Positions 30,702 to 42,147 of a stretch of 64,000 nt of DNA are shown here, piece after piece. Numbering within the stretch: position 1 is the stretch's first letter; each line of letters opens with the position of its first letter. Under the pieces are notes generated by a model. That model was given only the letters and a program-made list of their open reading frames with translations. It had not been told where the DNA came from and ran no database searches. The stretch comes from Euglena gracilis (lineage: Eukaryota; Euglenida; Euglenophyceae; Euglenales): positions 26,052,954-26,116,953 of the forward strand of contig CP154954.1 of the NCBI GenBank assembly GCA_039621445.1, written 5' to 3'. The position numbers were made by a program, and so were the translations under genes.

Positions 30702-33700
30702 TCAACGTTTGTGGGTTTCCTTGAAGTACTCACCCATGTGTGGGTCTTGTACCAAGGTCATTTCGGTTGGACGTAGGTCCAGGGTACCCTTGTCAGGATT
30801 ATCCATGTCAATCCTGGGGATAACCCAACTTTTGACTTCTTGTATCTCCTTGGGAAGTTCTGTTCTGAGCGTTTCAGCTCGCTTGTGGAGGTAAATTTGC
30901 AAGTTTTCCCAGAAAACTCTCGGAAAAGTTGCAGGCCAAATGTAGTAGTTCCATCTTGGATGATTTGCTGGTACTTGTGGTGGCATGCCAGGCATAGCGT
31001 TGAAATCAACGTTATGCACGCGGGATGCACAGGCACAACGGGTTATATGGGGTTTCAGAATGGAGCCAACCCATTCTGAATAGTGTTCGTATCCATGTCG
31101 TTCTGGTGGGTACTCAGGGAGTAACCAACGTTGTGTGGTTTCAGAAACCGTTGAAGGCTTTGTAAACAGTGGGTAGATGACGCGTTTCCAGTCGTCATCA
31201 TTGAACAGCAGGGGCAATCGCCCTTTTGTACATTCCACAGCCAGTCTGATTCCGCCGGAATCAGTTTGGAAGTCAAAGGCGATTCCGCCGCGGTCAAAAG
31301 CCTCAGCTTTCTTGAAGCCTTTGTGTTGGTACATTTGTCGTTTTGTTTTGTAAAAATTAAGGAAATCTTCCAGAACGTCCTCGCTTCCGGGTACGATCCT
31401 GAGATTTCCGCCATCTGCGGGCAAATATATGTCTGCCCGTAGGCAGTTGACACAGAAAACTGGTACGTCACGGTCTCTGTCCTCTTTCGACCAACGGAAG
31501 TTGTTCAGTTTTCTCCAGGCGATGATGCAATCACCGCAAATCAAAGCGGCTGTATTTGGAACGAATTCGTTGTGGTGAAAATTTTTCCGTTTGTTGTCCG
31601 CATAACAGACATGCACAGCTGGCATGCTGTTACGAATGTTGTGACAAACAGTACAGAGCCATGTTGTTTGACCATTCGGTCTATTGTCAAACAGGAATGT
31701 TTCCCCAAGGTATTGGGCAAACACTCTTGGTGATCTGGCATTGTAGAATCGCCAAATATGGCGAACATAGTAGTTGTACTTCTGTTCATTGAAAAACAAT
31801 GGTTCAATCCACTTGTTCAACAAAATTCCGCGTTCGCGGGCTGATTGTATCATGGCAATGCGTTCTTCGACGCTCGGCAGGTTAGAGATGATGTCCTCTT
31901 GCCAAAGAGTGGCATTATCGTCAACGGGCATGTTTTCCTCTTGCGAGGTCTCAGACGTTGTATCTTGTCGAGTTCTACCTCGGAGGGTAGAAGTGACCCG
32001 GCTTTTCCCGGCCACTTCGGTATATGTCGGTGCTGGTGTGGTAGCAGCTGGGGTCTTCGCCCGCTTTCCTGATTTGCTACCACTCCCAGGTGGAGGTGGT
32101 TTTGGTTCGTTGTGTCGTTCAGCAGGTTTGCACGGTTCTGCAGGCTGTGGTTTAGCCTTAGGCTTACTGCCTTTCTCTTTCCGCTGTGGCGGAAAAGGGC
32201 GTTCTGTAGGCGACTTTGGAGCAGGTTTGACCGTTGGTGTGGTGGTAGGTGGTACGTCAGGAACCGTCGGTACCACCTGTTCAGGTGTGTGTACCACTAC
32301 GGGTGTTGTGTCATGTGGTGGCGTTTGTTCGACCGTAGTCGATTCAGTTGTTGTCACCACTTCGGGTGTTTGGACATCAGGAGTAGAGCTGGCCGCGTCT
32401 GCTGCCAGTGCTGTGGTGGAAGCCGTAGCTTCTTGTGTGGGTTGTTCGCCAAGTCCCGTGTCACGGGGACTTCGCGTTGAAGAGGAAGACCTCGATCGCA
32501 CCATTGCAACCATCGAGGCTACGCCACTTCGGACGCTTCCGAGGACGCGTTCTGCAGCGCGTCCAACTTGTGGTGGTATGAGTATAAAGTCGTCTGGTTC
32601 TTGGTATCTGTCGATACCTTCGTGTTGTTGTCTTGTGATCAGTTCGCGAAATGCGATTATCTCAGCATCAGTTACTTCCTGTCCAGCTTCCGCATGTGCG
32701 GGAGTAGGTGGAACCACGTCTGTCGAAGGCACTGCGGCCGTTGTGGAATCTGCAGGCACTTCGGCCATTGTAAATTCTGCAGGCGCGTCAGGTTCCGCGT
32801 CTGGCAATGGTGTTTGTGGTCGTGTTTGAGCAGGCGTTGTAGCTGGCACTTCGGCCCTTAGAGCATGTTGTACGCCGGCATCTTCGGGTTCAGACTCCAC
32901 AGATGCGGAGGAAACGGAGCGTGTACTGTGTTCATTGTCTGTCCGTTCTTCCATTTCCTCATCGCTGGATGACCCAGAAGAGGAAACGGACGAAGAGTCT
33001 GAAGAGTGTACGGGAGTGTGTTCCACAGACATTGTAGGTGTAGGTGGAGGTTGTGGCAAACGTTCTTCCGAACGTTTGGTTGCAGGCTTTGCTGCTGCTT
33101 TGGCTGTTGACGTTGTAGATGATGCAGCCGTTGGAGGTTGTTCAACTGCAGACTGCGCTGCTTCGGACTCCGCCGGCTGGGGTTCAGGGAGTTTTATACG
33201 TGGTCGCAGACGGAAATTTTGCCATCCGACAAATTTGTTTCCTCCCGATCCGCGAGGAAGCCAGTCCAGTATTGGGATGGCCAACCCATCCTTATTTGTA
33301 CGTTTGCCCTTGAAAAATGGGGCAAAGTCCTCTCTTCGGAGGGTTTCACCAAACAGGCGTTTGATGTACTTCCGTTTTCCGTCTTCGTCCCATTCAGGTC
33401 GAAGAGGGAGGTATTCTTGTGGGAGTTGTTGTTTTGGGTTGAATAAATTGTAGATTTCCAGAGCATAGGACACCCATGCTCTCCATTGGAACGTCTGCAT
33501 GTGCAGAAGCATTTGTCGGTGGTTTCGTCTGGCGTATCCGATTTCCCTGACTTCGAGGGGATTGTGGCAGATGTGTCCAAGTAGTCTTCGTTGTTGTTGG
33601 GCCTCCGCCCATTCGCGTTGGTGGGGCTGCGCCCTTTGTGCGTTTGGGCGGTCGGTTGTCCGACCGCGCACGCCAAAGCCCCAGAAGTCCACGGGGAACT

Positions 33701-36605
33701 TGTGGTGGCAGTGGGTGCACCAAAGCACGAATTTTTGTGGGTATGTCAGGTCGATTCCGACCACTTGGAAGTGGGGGCCGTAGTGTTCGTTGAGGAAGAT
33801 TTGGTAGTTGTAACAGAACGTTTCGTGTGTCACCAATTGTATATCCTTTGGAAGTGGGAATACTTCCCATTGTATGCCTTGTGGTCCGATTTCTCGGATA
33901 TTGTCGAACATTGTCTTCAGTGCGTCAAGGGACGATTCCCATCCGTATTGTAACTTTGGATGTGGCAAGTAGTGCGCTTGGCTGGCGGGCATTGCAAATG
34001 AACCGAAGTTCATGCAATGGAATCCGAGCCAAAAAAGTAGTTGCCAGAAACCCGGCAAATTGTCGATGCCATCCTGGCTTTCGTAACAGGAAATTGTACC
34101 GTCGAAGAAAAAGCCACGGGCTTTTTCCTTGTAGAGTTTGACCATGTTGTGATGTACTTCAGGAGCAACAACCCAAGGGTGTTGTTCCTCATAGTACTTG
34201 TGCATAATTGTATCACATCCGTCTGAAATCCAGAACAGATGGTCAATCATAAATTGTACGTCCAAGTCGTAACCAGGTGAGCCTTCGCTCTTTCCTTTGC
34301 CTTTCTGGCCTTTCTGTCCTTTTGCGACTTCGCGCTCTTGTTCGTTCCAACGGTATGCACCGTCTTTTCGGTATGCTCGTGTTTTTCTCCACATTGTAAC
34401 AGTTACACCTGCGGTGTAATGTCCAGCGATGTCATCAGAGGGTTTGTCTGGTCGCATTTGGTGATAGATTTCTTGTAAGGAATGTTGAACGTTGGACGGG
34501 ATCGGCAGGTCATCATTGTCCTGACGATCACGTTGCGCCTGCGCGCTTTGTGGATCGTCGTCCAAACGACGACGTTGTGTGTCTGGCGTTGGACGTGTTT
34601 GTGGTGGTGTTGCAAACTCCGGTCCACGCGGACGTTTGCGCGCGTCAACGTTGTATTGTTTTGCTGGGGCCGTCAAATGTTGTAGAGCTTCCTTGTAAGT
34701 GGCGCGTTGTGCTGGCGACTCGAACCTGGGTTGACCCGAGAAAGGTTGTCCCGGTTCAACAGGTGGTTGTGTCTGTCCAGCCGAAGCCGGTTGTGAAGGG
34801 GTTGTGACAGGAGGTGCTCGAACAGGAATTGTAGATTGTGCGGGTGCTTTTGCACGTGCCGACTGCGCGGCTTGAGCAGGGGGTCCTGTTCGTTGCATAG
34901 GTACAGGTTGGTTTGAACCTGCTGCTGATGCGGCAGGCGGTGTAGATGTTGATTGTGCAGTCGAAACTGCTTGTACCGGTTTTGTTTGTGGTGCCGGAGT
35001 AGGTTGAGCTACTGGTGGCACAAGATTCGTCGCCGAAGCGAGTTGTTCCATTGGACCAGGTGGATGTGGTGGTGCATTCACACGCAAAACTTCAGGTAGT
35101 GCCCAGGTGGGTATACCCAAAATTTTGGAATTTGGACCAATGCCATCCATTATCACTCCTTTCACGTTGATGGCTCCCAAATGGGATCCAAGTTCGTAAA
35201 TTTTGTCAAGGGGAAGATATTGTTCTCCTTTGGATGTGTAAGCGAAATCCGCAGATTGTGGTACTCGTTCATAGTGAATATTGTCCACTACGGGACGCAG
35301 GGGGTTTTCTCCGACAACCCGTATCGCTGTCGGTTCCGGCAGCGGTACGGCGGGGGTTGTCGGTGGTTGCGGTTGAGATTGTACCGATGGTTGAGTTTGT
35401 ACGAGTTGTGGTGGTTGAGGGGCCGGTTGAGGTGGTTCGTCAGTTTCCATGGTATACTCCGGCTCTGGTTCTGCCGTTGTATACTCGTCATACGGCTCTT
35501 CGGCCATCTCGTCGGTGTAGTTTTCATCGTATGGCTCTTCGGCCTGCATGGCGTATTGTGATGGCATACCAGCCTCCCAGTTCCGGGCAGGTGGCATGCG
35601 TGGGGGAGAGGAAAAACGTTGTTGTGGTAAGTATATTGGTTCTTGCATTTGTACATCACCCATCTCACTTTCTGTGAGTTCAGGAGTATAACGGCGCATG
35701 TGTTCCGCGTAAGCACCCACTGGGTGCACTCCGCGGAGCACCGGCGGGACCAGGACTCCCAGGTCCCTGAGGGTTACGTTGTCTGGAAATCCGGATTCTC
35801 CGGGTTGGAAGAAGATTCTACCCGCTATCGTACTCTGGGACCACATGTCCCAGGTGGCGATAGGCTTGTTGGCGATTGCAAGCAATTGTCGGCAGTACGA
35901 ATCCCACATCACTCGGATGAAGGGATCCGGTCTGTCCTCTGCGCACATGCGCAGAGCGTTACGAATTGTATCTGTTGAAGCCGTTGTCAGTTCACCCATG
36001 TACTTGGGGAACCGAGGCATAACGGGAGCGGCATACTGCCTTTGTGGGGGTTGTGTGGCATACTGCCCTTGTGGAGGTTGTGTGGCATACTGCCCTTGTG
36101 GCGGTTGTGCGGGGTAATAGTGACTACGTAGTTGTTCAGCCCATTGTCGTTGTTCCGATTGTATATATTGTTGTTCTACCGCCGCAAAAGCAGCGCGTTG
36201 GCCACTGCTACTAGCCAGATCGTATCTCCTTGGGGGCCGCGGTTGCGGCACCGCAAACTGTTCATAGGCAGATTCCGTTTGTTGTGGAATCATAGGTTGA
36301 GATTGTAAGCCACCAAGTGTCGTTTGTTCTGGAGCAACATGCGGAACCGCATGTTGAGTCACAGGGAGATTTGCCACTACGGGCCTTGCTGCCGGAGCAG
36401 CTTGTAACGGAGGGGCTGCCACTACGGGCCTTGCTGCCGAAGCAGCTTGTACATGCCGACCGGGGACTTGCTCTCCACGAGGGAGTGCAAGTCCTCGTCC
36501 TCCCGAAGGAGGTTGTGGGTGAGGGGGTCCTCCCGTAGGAGGTTGTCCAGGGGGAACATACGGTTGGGAGGATGGAGGACCAGGTCCCCTTCCTCCAGCA
36601 TCCAT
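30702..36605 (-). CDS. Element B large protein of unknown function (ORF3)
   Basis: The frame is open from 36746, but the ATG at 36605 (MDAGGRGPG) sits at a clear change to coding-like composition, giving about 1,967 aa. I do not recognise it. Seen in it: a Pro/Gln-rich, low-complexity N-terminal third with repeated QPPQGQYAT and AARPVV units. An ordered, aromatic-rich middle (DNA about 34500-33200) follows, with FWQLLFWLGFHCMNFGSF and a CTHCHHKF pair. Then comes a long Ser/Thr/Pro/Glu-rich disordered stretch. The ordered C-terminal region of about 400 residues holds three CxxC pairs (CTVC at 31644-31655, CGDC, CVNC at 31443-31454), a plausible zinc-binding fold. There is no signal peptide and no convincing membrane anchor, so it is not a standard envelope protein. 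It lies downstream of Pol with its own start, so it would need a spliced or separate message. Confidence 0.75.
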   Translation of the reverse strand: MDAGGRGPGPPSSQPYVPPGQPPTGGPPHPQPPSGGRGLALPRGEQVPGRHVQAASAARPVVAAPPLQAAPAARPVVANLPVTQHAVPHVAPEQTTLGGLQSQPMIPQQTESAYEQFAVPQPRPPRRYDLASSSGQRAAFAAVEQQYIQSEQRQWAEQLRSHYYPAQPPQGQYATQPPQGQYATQPPQRQYAAPVMPRFPKYMGELTTASTDTIRNALRMCAEDRPDPFIRVMWDSYCRQLLAIANKPIATWDMWSQSTIAGRIFFQPGESGFPDNVTLRDLGVLVPPVLRGVHPVGAYAEHMRRYTPELTESEMGDVQMQEPIYLPQQRFSSPPRMPPARNWEAGMPSQYAMQAEEPYDENYTDEMAEEPYDEYTTAEPEPEYTMETDEPPQPAPQPPQLVQTQPSVQSQPQPPTTPAVPLPEPTAIRVVGENPLRPVVDNIHYERVPQSADFAYTSKGEQYLPLDKIYELGSHLGAINVKGVIMDGIGPNSKILGIPTWALPEVLRVNAPPHPPGPMEQLASATNLVPPVAQPTPAPQTKPVQAVSTAQSTSTPPAASAAGSNQPVPMQRTGPPAQAAQSARAKAPAQSTIPVRAPPVTTPSQPASAGQTQPPVEPGQPFSGQPRFESPAQRATYKEALQHLTAPAKQYNVDARKRPRGPEFATPPQTRPTPDTQRRRLDDDPQSAQAQRDRQDNDDLPIPSNVQHSLQEIYHQMRPDKPSDDIAGHYTAGVTVTMWRKTRAYRKDGAYRWNEQEREVAKGQKGQKGKGKSEGSPGYDLDVQFMIDHLFWISDGCDTIMHKYYEEQHPWVVAPEVHHNMVKLYKEKARGFFFDGTISCYESQDGIDNLPGFWQLLFWLGFHCMNFGSFAMPASQAHYLPHPKLQYGWESSLDALKTMFDNIREIGPQGIQWEVFPLPKDIQLVTHETFCYNYQIFLNEHYGPHFQVVGIDLTYPQKFVLWCTHCHHKFPVDFWGFGVRGRTTDRPNAQRAQPHQREWAEAQQQRRLLGHICHNPLEVREIGYARRNHRQMLLHMQTFQWRAWVSYALEIYNLFNPKQQLPQEYLPLRPEWDEDGKRKYIKRLFGETLRREDFAPFFKGKRTNKDGLAIPILDWLPRGSGGNKFVGWQNFRLRPRIKLPEPQPAESEAAQSAVEQPPTAASSTTSTAKAAAKPATKRSEERLPQPPPTPTMSVEHTPVHSSDSSSVSSSGSSSDEEMEERTDNEHSTRSVSSASVESEPEDAGVQHALRAEVPATTPAQTRPQTPLPDAEPDAPAEFTMAEVPADSTTAAVPSTDVVPPTPAHAEAGQEVTDAEIIAFRELITRQQHEGIDRYQEPDDFILIPPQVGRAAERVLGSVRSGVASMVAMVRSRSSSSTRSPRDTGLGEQPTQEATASTTALAADAASSTPDVQTPEVVTTTESTTVEQTPPHDTTPVVVHTPEQVVPTVPDVPPTTTPTVKPAPKSPTERPFPPQRKEKGSKPKAKPQPAEPCKPAERHNEPKPPPPGSGSKSGKRAKTPAATTPAPTYTEVAGKSRVTSTLRGRTRQDTTSETSQEENMPVDDNATLWQEDIISNLPSVEERIAMIQSARERGILLNKWIEPLFFNEQKYNYYVRHIWRFYNARSPRVFAQYLGETFLFDNRPNGQTTWLCTVCHNIRNSMPAVHVCYADNKRKNFHHNEFVPNTAALICGDCIIAWRKLNNFRWSKEDRDRDVPVFCVNCLRADIYLPADGGNLRIVPGSEDVLEDFLNFYKTKRQMYQHKGFKKAEAFDRGGIAFDFQTDSGGIRLAVECTKGRLPLLFNDDDWKRVIYPLFTKPSTVSETTQRWLLPEYPPERHGYEHYSEWVGSILKPHITRCACASRVHNVDFNAMPGMPPQVPANHPRWNYYIWPATFPRVFWENLQIYLHKRAETLRTELPKEIQEVKSWVIPRIDMDNPDKGTLDLRPTEMTLVQDPHMGEYFKETHKR

Positions 36606-36928
36606 CTTGAAAAAAAGCAAATAGTAGCAAGTACTGAGCTGTGGGGAAACAGAGAAATAAGGCATTGTACGGTAACATTGTACGCATGCAACCAAGTGTA
36701 CAGAAACACAAAAATAATTGTATGTTTGCAATAATTGTAAAATCAAAATTGTAGCTCCAAGTGTAAAAATGGATTGTATAGGACCGTAGTCCTTTTAGCG
36801 AAAAGTCCTTCGCTAGGGACAAAATGGTTTGGCATCCGCCCATTATACATTTTGGCATCCGCCCATTATACATTTCGTCGAAAGTCCATGCTATGGACAA
36901 AATCTTGGACATCTTTGTATATCCTCCC
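36606..36928 (-). other. Element B pol-ORF3 intergenic spacer
   Basis: 323 bp. It holds a tandem duplication of about 22 bp (GGCATCCGCCCATTATACAT, about 36831-36873) and short dyads (TAGGACCGTAGTCC, about 36779-36792). No gene. It is a candidate for a splice acceptor or an internal promoter for ORF3. Confidence 0.45.
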
Positions 36929-39900
36929 TTAGAAGGTATTTACAGAAATGTCAATGTTGTTTCGTTTGTTCCACAGCTTCCAGTCTTGTTGGATATAACC
37001 AACAAAACTAGTTGCAGGTTCCCAAGTGTCCTCTTCGGGACCATATCCTTTCCACCGTACTTTCCAGTAATGTACACCTCTGTCGACTTTGTGGTCGAGG
37101 ATTTTGTCAACGACAAAATCATCTGTCTCAGGCAGTTTTGACCGTGGTTTGAAGTAGAGACAGGGTATTGCTTTACCGTTTGGTGGAGTCAGGTATGGTT
37201 TGAAGTCATCCATGTGTACATCCTCGACACCGTTGGGTAAAGCGACTTTGTAGCGCCCACTTGTACCCAACCGATCAAGGATCTCACATGGTCCGATCCA
37301 GAGGGGGTCCAACTTCGTGGATTGCATGCGGGTTCTACTGTTCCGAACCCACACGCGGTCACCTGGGTTGTATATCGGTGATTTGTAAGCTTGTAAGAAT
37401 TGTCTCTGTTTTTGTAAGTGTATAGCGACTACGCGCTTTTGCACATCCGTGCGCAATGATTCTACTTCAGAGAACCATGTTTCGCAACTCACGCTAGAAC
37501 GAGCAGGTCGTTCTGACGGGATGTCGCCAATGGCTGGGGGGTCTCGTCCGAAGACGATTTTGTACGGTGAGTATTGTAATATCAGACCCGGTAAAGTGTT
37601 GATATAAAATAAACACCAGGGTAATACTTGTAGCCAGGCATTGTGCGATTCTGCCAGTGAAAGTCGTAGCATGTTGACTACAGCTTTCACTGCCGCTTCA
37701 GCGCGACCATTGCCTTTTGGACGATAAATGATAGAAAAATGCTGCTCAATTCCGAGTAAACCGCAAAGAGTTGTAAAAAATCGAGAAGAAATCAAATGGT
37801 CTTGATCACTCACGATTTCATTCGGTAAACCCATGAGGCAAATGCATCTTTCTAAAAACATTTGTGCTAAAACTTGTGCTGTCAACCCTGCTTTCTGGCA
37901 TGGAATGGCTACAATGTACCCACTCAGCCGACAGACGACAACAAGAACGTAATCGTAAATTTTGTCATCTGTTCCTTTGCAAGGTTCAAGTTCCAGAAAA
38001 TCCATGCAGAGGGATGTAAAAATGTCATTTGGTACGGGGAAGAAGTCCATCGTACCAGGGGGGGTACCTCTGCGCGGTTTCACAGCTTGACAAATTTGGC
38101 ACCGTTGCGAAATTTGTAAACAGCGCTTATACAGATCTTTTTCGGTCAGGGTTGTACAGTACCTGCGACCCACCAAAGAAAGAAGTTTGGGGGCCCCAGG
38201 GTGACCTTGGTTGTGATAACATAAAAGTACGTCATCAACCAAGTCACAGGGTATGCAGTACTTGTAACCAGTATCATTCCGAAAAATCAAACGTAAAGGC
38301 GATAAGGTATAATTCTCAACCAATTCACCATTACGCAATCTTTGTACGACATCATTGTAAAAATCATCTTTGGAATAATCCCATTCTCGAAAAAAGAGAG
38401 GGGATGGGGATTCGGATCGCGTGACCCGGCGGGGGCCCGGCATTCTGCCGCGTTGTCGGTTTCCCCGTACGGGGGCTATCGGCATCCGCCGCCAAATCCG
38501 CGAGACAGGAAAATTGTCAAGTAGGTTGTCTGCGGCGTCTGCGCGCCTTGCGTATTCGTCGGCTTCGCGACTTCCGTGGAACGTGGCATCACCCTCGTCA
38601 GGGTTACCAGGGTAATGCCAGGGTGCACGTGAAAGTGGGTCAGCAACTTTTTGAGTATGACCTGGTGTATAAACTACCACCAGGTTGAATTGACTCAAAA
38701 ATTCGTGCCATCGGCATCTTCGGCCAACTGAGGACATGGCTTTGTTTAAGTCCTCGGTGTACCAGTGTTGGAGAGACTCGTGGTCTGTCAACACTAGTAT
38801 TTGTACGAGTGAACTGGCGACCCAACTTCGGAATTTTTGTAGGATAAGGACAATGGCATACGTCTCCTTTTCTCGTATGCTCCATTTGACTTGTCCTTTT
38901 CCGTCTTCACCTTGTAGCTTTCTGCTGAAGAATGCTACAGGGCGCAGTTCATTGGACGAATTATGTTGACTCAACACACCGCCGACAGCATAGTCGCTGC
39001 TGTCGACCTCCAGTACGTATGGTTTGTACGGGTCGGCAATGTCAAGCACAACATTGTCCAACATCAGTTGTTTAATTGTCGTTAGCGATTCTCGCATTGT
39101 ATCATCCCATTGTATCTTTGTATTGTCAGGAGCGCGATTTTTGAGTTGTCGCGTCAGTGGTACCGCGATTTTCGCGAAATCCTTCATGTAAATCGCGTAA
39201 TACTGCGCTAAACCCAAAAATCCTTTTAAATGGGTGATTGTCTTGATGTTTTCAGGTGTCCACTTCTTTATAGCTTCGAGTTTGCTTGGAGATGCTCTCC
39301 TTTGTCCGTTATTAAGAATGTGTCCACAAAATTTTATCGTTTCGCGAAACAAATGCATTTTCGCACCCTTGACGAAAAGCAAATGGTTTTTGAACGTTGT
39401 CAGTACGGAACGTATATCGCGGTAGTGAATATCAAGGATATCACTACCCGAATTTGTAAGTGGAGGAGGTGTGCCAATCAGCACGTCATCAATGTATACC
39501 ATTGCAAACGGTAAGTCTCGTAAAATCCATTGTATCATTCTTTGGAACATGGCTGGGCCATTCTTAACACCCATTGGTAACACCGTCCATTGGTAAACTC
39601 CGCGGGAGGTTACAAACGCGGTGTACGGTTGTGAGTCAGGGTGTAGGTGCATCTGGTGAAAACCATCCTCTAAGTCGAAAATCGACCAGAGGCGGTTTTC
39701 CGCTTGTTTTGTAATCAGGTCTTCGATAAGTGGTAACGGAAATGGATCGTCTTTTGTCTGTGAGTTCAAGTATCGGTAATCCAGCACAAGTCTCCACTTC
39801 TTCTCTCCAGAAGCATCGGGAGGCTTGGGTACAACAAAAGCTTGTGAGGTCCATTCGCTTTTGGATGGTATGATCCATTTTCGTTCAATCAGTTTTTCGA

Positions 39901-40735
39901 TCATTGTATTGAGAGCTTGTTCTCTTTCGCCTGAACAGCGAAAGAATTTTCGGTGCATGGGCTGTGCACCTTCTTTGAGTTCGATTTTACAGACACCAAA
40001 AGGTCCGCGAATTGCAGGATCTATGTCATGGGCATAGATAGGATGTTCTAAAACATCACTGAATTCGCGATTGATCTTTGTACATAGTTCTTGTGATTTG
40101 GGATGTTGACCACCGCTTTCTATCACTGCGGATAGTTGGTATTTTTGGTCATTCTGACCTTTATCCCGTAGGAATTTGTCAGTGTGGTCAACAGTTCCGA
40201 ATGCATCAAAGAAACAAACACGAAAAATGATTTCTTTCAATGGTGGTAACATGACACCGCAAAAATCTTCAAACAAAGGGGTGTCATTCGGTAAATCCCA
40301 CCACTGAAAAGTGACATACGTCAGTTGTTGGAACCATTCCGCTTCGGGATTTATAGGAATCAGTAGCACACCGCGTGCTTGATCCCGAAGGATCTTGTCA
40401 ACGACAAGAGGGATAAGTTTCAGAGGTGGATGTAGCCACAGGACCACATCACCCCAAAACTTATCAAACGCATTTGTATGGCTTGACCAGTAATTGGATA
40501 AACGAGAATGTGCTTTGGACGAAAATGCGTCAATCTCCAATTGTAGGTCCATCGACTTCGCGATTTGTGCGATTTTGGAAAACCAAGTTTCCAAAATGCG
40601 GTATTGTCCAAAATTGAACGCATTCCAGATGCGGTTCGCGAAAACTGTCGCGGTTTCAGTCCTGTGGAGGGCTGAAACACAGTTTACCGAACCACATCGG
40701 TAATACGTTGTGTCCGCAGACACTTCATCAGGCAT
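36929..40735 (-). CDS. pol: Element B Pol: methyltransferase-like, RT, RNase H, integrase, chromodomain
   Basis: 1,268 aa, intact, from the ATG at 40735. The first 130 or so residues repeat the phage-Dam-like layout of the element A domain ([51 protein letters not shown]). Its active-site motif is HPPL instead of NPPF, so probably not catalytic. RT at about 240-480 ([40 protein letters not shown]). RNase H at about 590-720 ([29 protein letters not shown]). Integrase at about 850-1090, with the HNQGH...CQICQ finger and DFLE, SDQDH and GRAEAAVK for D-D-E. The chromodomain (about 1210-1255) is FVVDKILDH, then [17 protein letters not shown]. The start codon overlaps the protease stop as TAATG, suggesting coupled re-initiation. 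Confidence 0.92.
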   Translation of the reverse strand: MPDEVSADTTYYRCGSVNCVSALHRTETATVFANRIWNAFNFGQYRILETWFSKIAQIAKSMDLQLEIDAFSSKAHSRLSNYWSSHTNAFDKFWGDVVLWLHPPLKLIPLVVDKILRDQARGVLLIPINPEAEWFQQLTYVTFQWWDLPNDTPLFEDFCGVMLPPLKEIIFRVCFFDAFGTVDHTDKFLRDKGQNDQKYQLSAVIESGGQHPKSQELCTKINREFSDVLEHPIYAHDIDPAIRGPFGVCKIELKEGAQPMHRKFFRCSGEREQALNTMIEKLIERKWIIPSKSEWTSQAFVVPKPPDASGEKKWRLVLDYRYLNSQTKDDPFPLPLIEDLITKQAENRLWSIFDLEDGFHQMHLHPDSQPYTAFVTSRGVYQWTVLPMGVKNGPAMFQRMIQWILRDLPFAMVYIDDVLIGTPPPLTNSGSDILDIHYRDIRSVLTTFKNHLLFVKGAKMHLFRETIKFCGHILNNGQRRASPSKLEAIKKWTPENIKTITHLKGFLGLAQYYAIYMKDFAKIAVPLTRQLKNRAPDNTKIQWDDTMRESLTTIKQLMLDNVVLDIADPYKPYVLEVDSSDYAVGGVLSQHNSSNELRPVAFFSRKLQGEDGKGQVKWSIREKETYAIVLILQKFRSWVASSLVQILVLTDHESLQHWYTEDLNKAMSSVGRRCRWHEFLSQFNLVVVYTPGHTQKVADPLSRAPWHYPGNPDEGDATFHGSREADEYARRADAADNLLDNFPVSRIWRRMPIAPVRGNRQRGRMPGPRRVTRSESPSPLFFREWDYSKDDFYNDVVQRLRNGELVENYTLSPLRLIFRNDTGYKYCIPCDLVDDVLLCYHNQGHPGAPKLLSLVGRRYCTTLTEKDLYKRCLQISQRCQICQAVKPRRGTPPGTMDFFPVPNDIFTSLCMDFLELEPCKGTDDKIYDYVLVVVCRLSGYIVAIPCQKAGLTAQVLAQMFLERCICLMGLPNEIVSDQDHLISSRFFTTLCGLLGIEQHFSIIYRPKGNGRAEAAVKAVVNMLRLSLAESHNAWLQVLPWCLFYINTLPGLILQYSPYKIVFGRDPPAIGDIPSERPARSSVSCETWFSEVESLRTDVQKRVVAIHLQKQRQFLQAYKSPIYNPGDRVWVRNSRTRMQSTKLDPLWIGPCEILDRLGTSGRYKVALPNGVEDVHMDDFKPYLTPPNGKAIPCLYFKPRSKLPETDDFVVDKILDHKVDRGVHYWKVRWKGYGPEEDTWEPATSFVGYIQQDWKLWNKRNNIDISVNTF

Positions 40736-42147
40736 TATACCAGGTGTATCAGGTGTATTGTGTAGAGGACAATTGTCGTTGGCATTCTGCCACTTGTATG
40801 CAGGGACATTGGAGGGGTTGGCATTCTGCCATTCGGGGTCAGAGAGATTGGCTTTCTGCCATTGGAGGTCCTGCTGCGCTGCGCGATTCTCGCGATTCCG
40901 AACAGGGACGCGATTCCGCGTTTGTCCAATTGTCGATGTACTTCAACACACAACGGGTAGCAACCCGGTGTGTTGTGTTCTCGTTCAGTGGTCAGGGTAA
41001 ACTCGGTACCGGTCCCGGTACCAAGTGTACTCTGGTTGTTGTGTAAAGCGATTAGTTTGGAAGGTTCAACAATACATCCACAGTCGAAATCAGGTTGTGT
41101 GGAAATTCTCCGGCAATGTGCGCATTGGTAGGAAGTGTCGGTCTGGTAGTGCATGTCAGTCGTGTGTAGTGTGTGTATGGGGGTGTTGGAAGTTGTAGCT
41201 GCTGGGGGGTGTACAGGGGTGTCCGAAATCGACACACCTGGTGGAAAACGTAAAAGTTGTGCAGCTGGGCGGCTACTCGACACCGAAATTTCTTCAGGCC
41301 TTTGGGCTTTCGCCTTGGAACCCAGTGAAACGTGGGGGGTTAAGCTACTCGCTTTCCCTACCGCATGGGAAACGTGCGGTAAAAGTGTAGTGGGCAGGGG
41401 GGCAGCTTTCTCTTTACCCCTAGGGTAGGAAACGGTGTTTTCGGTTGTAGAAAACGTTGTGGCAAGGCGGGGGGACATCTGGGTAGATGTCTTGGGGGAG
41501 AAATTCGGTGGTGTGGGTTGTGTGCGTGAAGTAGTGCGCAAACCGAGGGAGGGGCAATCCACAACAAGGCGGTTCTGACGCAAGAACGGAAAACCCAAAA
41601 TTACGTCAGAGCCGCGAATACCCGATTCGTAACTCCAGGTACCCAGAAAATTTTGTGTGTGTGGGGGCTGTGAGTGGTGCTTGGGGATGATGGGGAGAAG
41701 TATGTCCAAAAAGCATCCCAAGTCACCACCACACATGGGGCTGTTGTCAGCAGTCATAATTTTGATGGGGTACTTGGCTTTCACCAAGAGGGAGTTGGGA
41801 ATTAATCCCGTTCGAAAGAGAAGGGGGATTCGACACCCTGTGTCGACCAAAATTTTGCATTTGGTAGAAAAATTTTGTGTTCGGATTTCCGCTTGGACCA
41901 AAAGTTCCATGGGGGGTACGCAAAGTGCAGGATCCGGTGTAAAATTGTTGTCTCTCCAACTATTCCAGGATCCCGTTCCTACTTTGCTCAGCATTCCAGG
42001 CAGAAATTTGGAGTGGGGGGTGGGGGACCCGAAAATTTTCCGGGTACCGACCAAAAAGGCAGATGGGCAGGGAAAGTAAGGTTGATCAGGTCCTACTTCC
42101 GTCTGTTCATCAGCCCAGAGGTCCGTGCCCACAGACCTCGGGCTCCC
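40735..42147 (-). CDS. Element B protease
   Basis: This frame directly follows the Gag TAG stop (42150-42148) without a shift. There is no ATG near its start; its first usual initiation-like codon is GTG at 42132. Synthesis by readthrough of the TAG is therefore the simplest reading. The retropepsin motifs are [15 protein letters not shown] (DTG) and [16 protein letters not shown]. The second half (about residues 220-465) is Ser/Thr/Pro-rich linker. It ends in TAA at 40737-40735, overlapping the ATG of Pol (TAATG). Confidence 0.82.
   Translation of the reverse strand, partial: GSPRSVGTDLWADEQTEVGPDQPYFPCPSAFLVGTRKIFGSPTPHSKFLPGMLSKVGTGSWNSWRDNNFTPDPALCVPPMELLVQAEIRTQNFSTKCKILVDTGCRIPLLFRTGLIPNSLLVKAKYPIKIMTADNSPMCGGDLGCFLDILLPIIPKHHSQPPHTQNFLGTWSYESGIRGSDVILGFPFLRQNRLVVDCPSLGLRTTSRTQPTPPNFSPKTSTQMSPRLATTFSTTENTVSYPRGKEKAAPLPTTLLPHVSHAVGKASSLTPHVSLGSKAKAQRPEEISVSSSRPAAQLLRFPPGVSISDTPVHPPAATTSNTPIHTLHTTDMHYQTDTSYQCAHCRRISTQPDFDCGCIVEPSKLIALHNNQSTLGTGTGTEFTLTTEREHNTPGCYPLCVEVHRQLDKRGIASLFGIARIAQRSRTSNGRKPISLTPNGRMPTPPMSLHTSGRMPTTIVLYTIHLIHLV

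Noticed and set aside
31774-32829. Long plus-strand frame (351 codons), Val/Gly/Ser-rich
   Set aside because: Antisense shadow of the Ser/Thr/Pro-rich part of the element B large protein; no motif, and composition explains the openness.
30702-36605. Envelope protein
   Set aside because: Position fits, but I see no signal peptide, fusion peptide or membrane anchor; the hydrophobic start of the longer frame (36746) lies before the likely ATG.
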